Of a stretch of DNA of 64,000 nucleotides, positions 13,501 to 25,600 are shown in pieces (position 1 is the stretch's first letter; the number at the start of each line of letters is the position of its first letter). Source of the stretch: Sipunculus nudus. Taxonomy: Eukaryota; Annelida; Sipuncula; Golfingiida; Sipunculidae. The notes beneath the pieces are model-generated. The model saw only the letters and a list, made by a program, of their open reading frames with translations. It did no database searches and had not been told where the DNA came from. Both the position numbers and the translations under genes were made by a program. The stretch is from assembly GCA_026874595.1 (NCBI GenBank), contig CM049319.1:66083417-66147416 (forward strand), in the 5' to 3' direction.

Positions 13501-16500
13501 TGTGCCCGGAGACTCTGGGCAGTGAATACTTGTTTGACTACATGTCATACATAAGAAGCTAATTATAGTGAATGCACTGGATTTTCATTATCTTTTCCTA
13601 TAAATAATTTCATATTATATATTCAGCATGAATATATTGATATGATCTATACACATGAAATGTTTGCATGAATGACGTTTTTTCTATCATCAAAGGTTTG
13701 AACCAACGATTATTTCCACATGTGCTCTATTTGGCACATGCCAGGGTTATCAAGAGGCAACCCATTTTGTCTGTCAAAGGATAATACGTGATAAAAGAAT
13801 ATTAGATGAATTTTTTTGTACAAATGATTTCAAGATAACATGTTTAAAATAAAGTTTATCCATATGTGCTTTCAGATATTTCTATTTTGTGTCATAATAC
13901 TAATTCAGCAAATTTTTCAATATCTGATACTATAAACAATACACGCAGTGATCATATATTATGATGACAGCAAGTTTTGCCTTTCCATAATAGAAATGTG
14001 AAAATATGAAAATTATGAAATGATATATAATCATTAGTATAGATATTGTTCACTTTAATATATGACACTAGACTGGATATGTTTTGTTTGCAGTTTTTCC
14101 TTTTATAAATTTAATCAGTAGGCCTTTCTGCCATGAATGATACTTTACATGAACCATGCCTCTGTGCATCATATTTTTTGTCAAGTAATTGAAGGTAATT
14201 AATTAATTTTAAAAGTAAATGTAATGTAAACATTACTTTGTAAAATTTAAGTAATTTGTAATTGTAAATGTAATTTGGATTTTTGGATGTAATTGTAATT
14301 GTAATGATTACTTTTCAATGTTATGGCCCCAACCCTGCATCTGCATATTAGATCACGTATTGATTTAATTGATAATATATTTACGAATACTGATAAGCAC
14401 CGAACACTTGAGTCTGGTTTATCATACATTTTGTCTGTCTAGATCTACAATATCCCTATAAGAAGATTGAAAGCTCACGATTAAGCATTATTTGAGTCTG
14501 CAGTTAAATAAGAGAAAAAGCTTTTTTAAATTTTTTTCAGACGTGCTCATTGGTGCCCCACACGAACCGCAAGGTGGCGCTGTGTATGTGTACAATGGAG
14601 GACCGACCGGGGTGGGCGATTTTCCCAGTCAGAAACTCATGCCACCTAGCGGCCAAAATCTGTTTTCATTCGGACATGCTTCAGCCATTCTGTTGAATGA
14701 TACAACAGGCCAACAAGAGACAAAGGGTGCGAAAGAGGTCAAAGGTAACGTACTTCTATTTGTAAATTTAATTTAGACTAGGTGTTCATTAAAGGGATTG
14801 CCCAATGATTTTTAGGGACATTTTCCCACAAAGTCAGTTAATATTGACTCAGAATGGCCGCGGAATTTCACTGTAGTCTCGTTATGGAATTTGCGAGAAT
14901 AATAAAAATAGAACTTAACATAAGGCCCTTTGACCTTAGTTTGACTACCCATTTAGATCCATACATATTATTACAAAATTAACTTGTTACTCCTCTTTTA
15001 GACACTTTACTCAGCCATTCTGTTATACAACTTATGCCGCCTTTTAAGATTTTGTAAGAAAACCTGAAATAAGCCATTTCGTTTCTTCAAATGCGATATT
15101 TAAAGGTGAGGCAGATATTCGGATTACTTTAAGGGTAGAGATAGTTTAAATTACCTGACCTTTCTGCCCTTACAAGTTTAATAGTTATTTCGAAATTCCT
15201 TTAAATTTCGCCTGGTATAGGTTTGGTAATTGGTGCCTACCAGAGCAACAAGGTCGTCCTATATAAAACTCGGCCAGTCATTTTCCTCGAGCCTCGGATG
15301 GATCTTCCGGAAACCATAAACGTAACGTCAGAGACTCTGGCAGGAGAGGGGGCAACAGTCGTTGTGTCATCTTTCAATATAAGTTTACAGTACCTGAAGG
15401 ACAACGTGGACGAAGTCAGTGAGTAAAGAGTAAATTCCATGACTTGTGTCTCCGTAAGAAACACGACTCCGTTGAACATTAGATTGTACAGCCTGCTTTG
15501 AGTGCAATACTGTAAAGCGTGTATGAGTGTTCTGATTAATGTAATTTATAAATCTCTCCCAAAAGGACATAAACGTCAGATATTTTAAATAACATAATTA
15601 ACGCATAAATAATTTTTAATTTTCATTTAGCACTCAAATTTCGATTTGGTGACCCCCTGAATTAACTAACATGGATAAAGAATATATATGATAAAAGGCA
15701 CACACCTACACACAATGTATGTATTAACTTTTAATTGCGCATTTCACAGATCTCACAGTGTCCATCTTGACCAATTCCTCACTTATACGAACGAGTACAG
15801 GGGGACATGAAAGGTCCGATGACGTCACTGTCCGCATCGGCCAGTCAGCGACCTTGAACATCCCGCTCTATATAACCGTAAGAAAACACTTTCTTTTTTA
15901 ATTGTCTGTACATTTTTTGCATTCGGATGGTTTTTAAGGGTTAATCAGTTTGTTTTTCCATGGGTGGATATATAACTCTATATAATTAAACCAAGCATTT
16001 TCTTGTTTGCGTACATATACTCTATATTAGGACAACAAGAAACATGCGAAATTGTTGTTAAATATACTAACAGAGGTCTTTGTACCATGGTACCTAAATA
16101 TTGCTAATTTCTTTAATTTTTTAATAAAAAATCACATAGAACTTTACATGACCTTTCAAGCGCGCTTGTACGGGTACATACTATATTCTATATTCATTGG
16201 TATATTTAATTTTTAGCCAAATATATTATTATTTTCAACGTGTATTAAATGATTTTTTTTTTATTTCAGAAAGGACCATCAGTTTTCCCTATACCTTTTG
16301 TTGTCATAGTAAGATACACTTTATCACGTGATAGCAACCGAGGCAGCCCAGGGCCTTTACTGTGTAAACATGGAAACTCAGAGCTTGAAGCCAAAGTAAA
16401 GATCTTTAGTCTCTTTTGAAAATTTATCCCTTTTTCCTATATTATAAACTTTTTGTATTATATAAACATCTATATTATAAACAAATCTACCAGTTCTACT

Positions 16501-19500
16501 TCTAAAAGGAAAATAGGCGCAAAGGTAATATTGGCTTCATTTATAATCAAGATATTTTGATATACAGATGACGAAAGAGTATTTTAACCAACGAAGACAA
16601 AGATCACTGATCAGCCTGTCGTGTAAAAACAATTTTTTCTAGGATGAAAAATTTCTAATATTTTTGCTCGGAACCAAAACATTTACATTCAGGATGCACA
16701 AATTATACATTTTCTCAAATATTTCAAATGACAGACTATTCATCTTTCTCTTTATTCAGTCCAAAATAGTTTTAACGTGCAAAGATGATGAACCATGTAT
16801 GACTGACGTCTCAGTGTATGATGGCACACTGTTAGGACCGGAAGGAGCGTCTGTTATCGTGTACGGTGATGCACGCGCAACTGTTATTGAATTCGGAGTC
16901 AGAAATGGCGACCACATGGCGAGGGATTTAGAAGTGAACGTCCTCTTACCGCAACATGCACGTTATCAGTATGCGAGCATAAAGGGTAAGTTATCATATA
17001 TCCAGTTTAACGATAACATAAATACTTTCGCTTGTTACAATGGTATGTGCATTGGCTTCAGCTCTCACGGCAAATATGTTTCATACATTGTCAGTTATGC
17101 TACATTAATTTATCTCTAGTCCGTTCCATCAACCCCGTCTACCTGACTTTTCACAATTATCTCCACTCACGACAAACTTGCCAGACAAAACATGCGCCAA
17201 TGGAAGATAAGGAAAATGTACAATTGTTGTTATCCTGCCTGACAGATATAGGCTAAATATTATTCTTTTCACGTTCTGGTTAACAAGTCTCAAATATATC
17301 CGTGGTTCATTATGAAGTCATCACTATTCCCTTTCATGCACATTTCATAGATTTGTGGCAAGGTGTCGCTAAAAATTAGACTAGTTACTCATAAATTATT
17401 TAAATTGTTTACAGGGAAATGGCATGAGGTAGGCCATTATTTCCATAACAGTTACTTACGCATTTCCCTCTTTCTGCCCTAGGGGCATAATGGCGTTCCT
17501 TGACTCCCCAAAAAATACCCCCCTCCCCCCCCCCCCAAAAAAAAAAAAAAAACAGGTGGACATAGGTGGCTGAACGAGCTATAGAAAACTGTGTGGTTGG
17601 ACATGTATCGAGAATGTTTTTTTTTTTAATATGTGGAGCCAACCTTTGTGGTTGGTTCCAGGATTTAAAGGTGAGTCAAGGTCGAAGATAATATAAATTT
17701 TTTAGTTTTTTAAATACTGGTGTATCTGAGAAATACTGACAAAAGTGTCAGTCATAATCGACTCTTGACTGTTATACACATGTGGGATCTCAAGCAAGGA
17801 TATCGCCTGCCATCACGTATTCCCCCAATAATTTCTGAAGGAACTCCGTTTTACTTTTTACTAAATAAACATTATTACTTTTAGTATCAATAGTCTCTCT
17901 GTCAGACCTGAAGCAACGCTGGATCACCACATACCAAGAAAATGAAGTAGCAAAAAAAAAAAAAAGAGACCGAACAAAGATACCAGTTTTAAATTAGGCA
18001 CATTTTTTTAAATATCTTAAATGCAGCTGTTACATTTAAACAAGATACGTTGTTTAGCATCCGTTTACAGATTCCTTTACTGTTACCGAATTGTATTTTT
18101 AGATTTTAATACCTCCGCCAGGTGGCGAGAGATATTGTACTTTACCCTCGGTGTGTCTGCCAACAGATGTATGCGAATAGTACTGAACATAATTCGTTGA
18201 AATTGTATGGACGGTTATGATAACACATACGAAACAATATGTTAAATGGTTCATCATATTCACCGGAAATTTTTTTTTAATTCAAAGGACACTCTCTCAT
18301 TGTGGCATATTATATATTTCATTACAATAGGGCCATTGATGGGTGTGTCGTGGTGCTTTGTGCTGGAGGTGGCCTGGGACAGGGTTTTTGAACAGTGACA
18401 GAAGTGTACACATTTCAGCATCATGTGACTCCTGGCGGGGTTTGACAACATCTTGTTTTTATTTATTTCAGGAAACTATGCAAATGTAGTTTGTGTTGGT
18501 GTGAAAAACGAAGTCAAATGTTCCTTTGGTTACTTGGTCCCAGCCAAGATAAACACCGTTGTTCGCATGGCATTGAGTTTGTATGAGTTGATTCCAAGCA
18601 GTTACGTTGACTTCAACATAAGCGTCACAACTGTGACGTCAGAAGCTGGCAGAACAGATAACAATGTGATGTCTTTTACTGCCCCAATGATCATTAAAGC
18701 AGATATTGAAGTTTCAAGGTAAGACTTATGATACTATGAATTTAGTAGTCTTATTTCTATAAAAAAAATCTGCATTCAAAAGAATGGAAGTCTCTTCCCA
18801 TTGTGGTAGACTCCCAAAACTGTTTGCATTCACTTAGTCGGCTCATCTTCCCAGGTCCTTTCTTGCATATATAAGTGACCGTACATTTGTGAATATTGCT
18901 TGGCGGCGTTTCTGAATCCGAATCATGTGCCGAGGCCACACCAAAATCTAATTGATTCCTCATTAGCCCATTATTTAAGTCATTTTTGGCCATACATTGT
19001 GACATCCTTTGACGTTCAGTCTGCCGTGATACTAAATAGACTTTTCCCACCAATGTTCCGCCATATGTTGCAACGACTAAGAGAAAGTTTTGGATGGGCC
19101 CTAAAAATAGCAGGGCCTCCTGCACATGCCATTTTTACATCTTTTACCACTATAGGTTTATCTGGCCTTGCTAAATGTCCTACTTGCCATGAAGCAATCC
19201 AAACTTGAAATAATCATTTTTTTTCATATTGCATTGGTGCTTTAATTATAATATATTTGTAAATGTGTTAATAGCCATATTAATGTGTCTTACTTATATT
19301 TCCAGTATATTTTGTCAGAACGAAAGCAAGGGATTTTCGAGGATATCCCTTGAATTATTTAAATTTGTTTTACGGATTGAACACCAGATGGCGTTCAGAA
19401 GGAAATACGATATAACTTTGAAATAATTTGAAATAATTTTAATTACAGGGCTCTCAAAAGGAAGAAAAACTGAATGGTCCAATGAAGTCATTGAGTCATA

Positions 19501-19568
19501 TGGGATTTCGGAACGTCCAAAAGGGATCGGACCGATGTCAAATTTGAAAGATTTTGTACAATTAAATC

Positions 19569-19653
<85 letters not shown>

Positions 19654-22600
19654 TAAATATATAACGTCATTATTGCGTCATTTTATAGTTATATATCGTT
19701 TATAAATAGGTATTATCTGATTAAAGGAAAATGTGAGAGCCAGTTGCCGGTTGTGAGGAAGGATTTTGACAGGTTTGTTTGCGGTAGTAGCCTAATCTGC
19801 CATAGTCAGTGCAGTGACTGCAAGAAGGGACGGCTTTGATCCTCTCGGTCTTGCAGTCAGAAAATCGCGTCCGATCGGAGGCTCGGAAACACAAACCAAG
19901 CGTTTGGCAGAGATTTCGAGCATCAGGGAAGCCTGTCTCCGCGTTCTTGAAAGCCCTGATGTACCCCATTTTTTGTTATTTAAAGCCGAGTGAAGCCAGC
20001 TGATGTCATTGTACGTCTGTCCGGTGACGACACGGATATGGATGTTTTATATGACGTCATGATAGCCAATCACGGCCCAGGCACACTACCCAATGTCACG
20101 TGGTTCCTTGGTGTTACAAGTCCCCTCAGTGAGAAACTCGTTCGAGTCCACAACGAGGTAATCTGGTTGAGCTTTTAACATATATAAACATCGACTGAAT
20201 ATAAGATGATAATTTATGCCTTCATTGGGCCTGAAGCATGGATAGCGAGGTACTCTCATGTTTGTAGGTGGCACTGTCTGTCGGTGGTGATGAAAGTGAT
20301 ATGTGGTTATGTAATGGTTAAAATTTTGACTTTACGTCCTGTCCCTGATTTCTTTGTTCTTCAAAAGTTTGCTATTATGTCTACACCTCACGTTATAAAA
20401 TCTGAATTATTCAGGCCTTGTGTATATTAAATCCAGAAATCCACTGAGAATTAAAAATTTAGTAAAAATTATTTTTTATCGTTGAATACTGTCATCCGCA
20501 TCAAACATTCATATCACTATATCTTTTTCTACATATGTTGACATATATTAATATATATATATATAATTATTTATGTGTCTGTCTATCTGTCTATCTATCT
20601 ATCTAATCTATCTATCTAGCCTATATTAATCTTTGTAGCTGTTTCCATCTATTTCGATATATCTCGTTCTGTCTCGATCTATCTGTGTATCTGTCTGTCT
20701 GTGAATCTAAATCTATATCTATCTATCTATCTTATTCTATCTATCTATCTCTCTAGCTAACTATCTATCTATCTAGCTAGCTATCTAATCTACCTTATCT
20801 ATCTATTGTATCTTCTATTGCCAGAGCCGATTGGGTCGTTGCGTCCGAGTGTCACCTAATTCTTGGATATCTGTTCCAGTAGCTGACATATGTCCTTCAA
20901 TTAATAAAACAAAGGTTAGTTTATCGATGTCATACGTACGTATTGTTGCCATGGTCATTTATTTCATAATGGAATTTGCTTACATCAAAAATTACCACAT
21001 CAGTCTTCAGATAACATCAGAGAGGCCACATCAGCACAGAATGGCCAATATTATTCTAATTTAAAATTCTTTAAGTAAAAGCCAAAATTGACCCTAATAC
21101 AGAACTGCCCTCCGTTGGTAATTAAGGTTCCGACTAAACGTGTGTCCGTCTTTTCGGCCGTCCTCTCTTTCATGCCCCTTATCTCAAGAACTGTTCAAGC
21201 AATTGCAGTGATTATTTTACTGTAGACTGACACCTAAAAAAAGGAGTGAGCTATGGAATTTCACACCCGTCTGAGAAAAAACATATGACAACAAGGAAGT
21301 GATCTTGAAATTCCTGTCACGTGCAACATCTCAAAAACCATTCAAACAACTGCCGTGAAATATATACCGAAGATTAACACCCAGGAGAGAATTTTAGCCA
21401 TCGAATTTCAGGTCTACCTTGAATCTAGTGTGTCCACAAGTGTATTTAGAACATGGCATCGCGGCCCGATAGGCGTAACTTGGACGTGTTTACTGATTCC
21501 TACTTTTAGCTGACGATAAGGTGGTCTGACCAAAACACAGCAGATATAGATAAGCGTAAGTTACCACAAGGTTGGGAGTTGCAGTGAACTTCTGCACTTA
21601 GAACCCTAGCCAAAGTTTTTACCACAAGGAAGCGCTCTCCCCCGAAGGAGTGAATGGGTACTCGTCAGGGGCGGCAGGCAAATGAATATAGAACCAAGAA
21701 GTATAAAAAAGTATATAAGCATCTTGGTAGAACAAGTAAGCTCCCCAGGAGCCCAACAAAAGCTACAAGAATGAACAGGGATGAAAAATCAGGAAGACAA
21801 GTGTAAAGTCGGATGATTCCGTCGGAAATATTAGATTATAAACCCCCTCCTCTAAAGGGACATAATCAGGCGTAATATTATTCCTATTCTTTCACACTAT
21901 CAGTTCAGTTCTGCTTGAACAAATGTTTCCCAGCAAAACCATTCCAGCACACAGTCTTATATCCTCGCATACGACTGTGTAACACCTTGTTATAACCCTG
22001 CGTATTGGTAAACAGAGTCTGTTTACCATAACAAGGCCGCGTGAGCGGAGGTCGGACTTAGAGGCGTAGCCAGCGGAAACATGTATCACATTTTTTGGGC
22101 CAAGTCAGTAAGGGCATCTCCTGTTTTGCACGTGTTGTGTGGTCCGACGCACTGTGATTATGTTTACACATGTGATCGCGCCCGGTTCCCTGGTTTTAAC
22201 ACTCGTTTACAGGAGTAAGCAAACGGTTTCAAGGCAATATTTTGGCAGGTACAGATTTATTTTAAGGGGAAGAAGCTATTTTTCGTGTTAACTCAACATG
22301 CTGTATAGGTGATTGGGCCCCTTTAAAGACGGTGTCATTAACAACCGACATTTAAAAATTAACTGTTTTCTTAGTGTATGTTGAAAATTTCGGCACAGCA
22401 GGTGAAAAGCCAAGAATCATATCTATCCCAGATACCGTAACTGTGCTTATTTGTTACCCCTTTCGTTTATTATAAAGAAAAAAAATACCAGTCACAATAC
22501 AGTCTCTTTGAAACGAAAATAAGTTACGAATTACATTTGATTACCTGAAAACGACGACGTAAATACAATCAGTTTAATTTTCAGTACTACGGCTCAGTTC

Positions 22601-25600
22601 TGTCCGCTTATTGTATACATTGCCTTTCCTGTGATATTGTGAAAATTACTGTTTAGTCTTTAGATACATTTGATCATGATTTTGTATTACTTAAAACTTT
22701 TTACCCATGGATATAATTTAACACAGAAAAGCTGTACGACGTACATGTGCAGGGTTGGAGACTTTGGGAAAGACACTTTGTACAAGAGGTCCCTGCAATT
22801 CAGAGTAAACACTAATACCGCCAAGAGTCTGCTGGTGAGTGACGCACGGTATATATAATACATATCGTAAATCCTTTAACAATAAAGATTAAGCTGTTTG
22901 CCACATTATATAAATATTGATACCATTTATATCAAGGAATGAATCGAAGATTAATGAAACTTTATGAAAATATTATTTTAATGAAACAAATATAACACCT
23001 AAAGACAGGAGGAGAGGCTCTGTAGAGCCACACATCAACCGAATATATCAGAAATGAAAATGACTGAACAGAGGAAATTACCAACTTAACAAAATTCGTT
23101 GTCTATTCAAGTCGCAAAACTTTGTTTGGAACATTTCATATTAAATAACATTTCAATTTTCCTTTGCAGAAAGGGTCACGCGATGTCGGAATCCAGGTCA
23201 TAATATCAGTCGCCGTCTATGGCTCAAAGGACCTTGAATCACGTGGCGATCGAATTGCATACAGATTTGGACGGGTAAATTATCATGTTTTATTATATAG
23301 CATTGTCATATAATGTTACTTTTCAGGCCACATATGAGTTTTTACATGGAATGCGCGCAAATAAGAGCGGGGATTCCGTTTTCTGTTGCTATGGCGAGGC
23401 CCTAATGATGACATTTATTAGCATAAAATCTACCTAAAATAGTACGTTATGCACGAAGTGTATCCTCAGATACCATACACACAAGGAAAAATAAAATAAA
23501 ATAAAATAAAAAATATTGAGATGTAAATTTTCCGATGATGACAAACTCAGAATCATATCAATGAGATGCATGTTTTATTGAAACAATAACAATGATTTAT
23601 TATTAGGCAATATACTCAGAAAAAAAGTGTTCTCAAGATCTTTTTATCAATGTACATCTGGCCGTATTTCTGAAATCTTACTTCAGACATAATAAAACAG
23701 TATAGTCTAGCTTTTAATACATTGATTGGAGGTAGTAGTAAGAGAAGAAACCCGCTAACAAAGAATTCATGTTTTTTTTTTGTAAAAAGACGAAATTCTA
23801 GATAATAGATATTATTACGGGTTTTGTTGTTTGAACTTCCGCAGCGGTTTAATCTCGGCCGTTGCCCTAATATAGAGTGAAAAAATGAAATTTCTATTCT
23901 TTAAAAGGAGGGGTCCAACCCAGGAGGACTAATGACAAAACCTAAAAAGATCCCCAGGTCCGAAAAAGGGGATTGAGATCTCTCAAAATTGCATGGTCTG
24001 AACCACTTAAAAAAGGTTACTGTGGTCCCCCCCCCCCCCCGGATTCGCTTCTGAGATGGTTTATTAACAATATAACATGCCCATTGTAACCAAACTGTTC
24101 CTTCCATCCTGATTCGATAGATTATGCCGCTTACTGGCCGTGGACCTATCCTTTAAAAGGCCTAAGGGATGACCCGAATACAGAGTGAAGTATGTAATTC
24201 ATATCTAAAACATTTTTATTCAGAGCCAGTTACGCCTGGTGGGATGGGATGACAAGAAGAAAGGACCGAACCTCCTATGGGTCATCGTCGGGTCGACCGT
24301 TGGTGGAGTGCTCCTCCTCGCCCTGGCCTCTCTCCTCCTGTACAAGGTTGTGTCCTACTTTAATTTGAGAATTGGGGTGTGGTTAAAGAAAACGTTATTT
24401 TGCTCTAAACTTTGCCGATTAACTCTCTCCACAGATAAGTTCTCGCATGGACGCTGTTTATTTCTCCCTTTTTATCGAAAATGCTCATTGGGGCTGTCAT
24501 TTAACATACACACTAAAACTGTGATGTCACTCGTCGCTTGTCGAAATGATGGGTATACATGTACTGCTAGTTACTGATAATCAATCGGGCACTTTATGCT
24601 GCCTGTTTCTGAAGTTATGTAATAATACTAATAGGATATTGTGTGCCTTCAACGGCACACAAAATCAGAAATATATTTTTGTTTTGATAATTTAACAAAC
24701 TCGAAACATATGTTCTGTCTCACGGCAATTATAAAATCGTGAAGATCTTACACTGTAGTTATCAAATTACAATAGCGCATCGTGATGTTCGATCGAGATC
24801 TGTTTTAAACGTTTATGTATTTCGCATTTCGCATGAGTTTGAAATTGGTCGTATTTTTAATAAATTTTGGGAATGGAATTAGTAAGCAGCTGAACTGGTT
24901 ATTTAGAATTCATACATAAAAATTATACTTAAAATTACACAAAAACATTTTAGGTGGGATTTTTCAAACGGCAGAAGAAAGCTGAACTCCAAAATATGAA
25001 AGAGAAGAAGTTGGCCTCAGAATCGACAAATGGTAAGTTCTTAGAAACATGAAATTCCACTACAAGGGGTCCACCGGCTACAGCTTATGTGGATTATATG
25101 ATCAGTATGCAAAATTAAAATGTGAGTCTTGCCAACTACATTGACTTTCTTTCTGTGGGATAATTGTTTTATACCTTTAGACATTTGTATCTCAAGAAAG
25201 TAAAACAAATGTTAACACGTTAACTTACTGCGAACAGAACATTTTCCAGATTTAACAAAATATTAGTTTAAATGACTTTTGTTGAATTATTCTCATCCTG
25301 TCATTAAAATTCTAAATTTTTCTGTTCGTAAAGGTTTAAGATCATATGTGTTTGTGTAACTTAATGGCTGTGACCAAATATCTAAGGGTTAATGACTACA
25401 CAAATTGGTCAAGTAGTTAACATGTCCAGCTAAAACGGTGCTGTCATGTTCATTGTTCTATTCCATTGGTGCCTGCTATTATAAGGTTAATCCTGGACAT
25501 TTCGGTTTTCACTGAAGACTTGAGTCATGTGTTGATTTAAATATATAATACCTCCGCCAGGTGTCGAGAGATGTTGTACCTTACCACAGTTTTTCTGTCA

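Noticed and set aside
18757-19125. 122-codon minus-strand frame in an integrin intron
   Set aside because: No recognisable domain. The region resembles dispersed repeat sequence at 8935-9010, and it is antisense inside an intron.
22727-22834. Furin-type cleavage site in the integrin calf-2 (LYKRS)
   Set aside because: It lacks the RxK/RR pattern and sits in a conserved structural strand.
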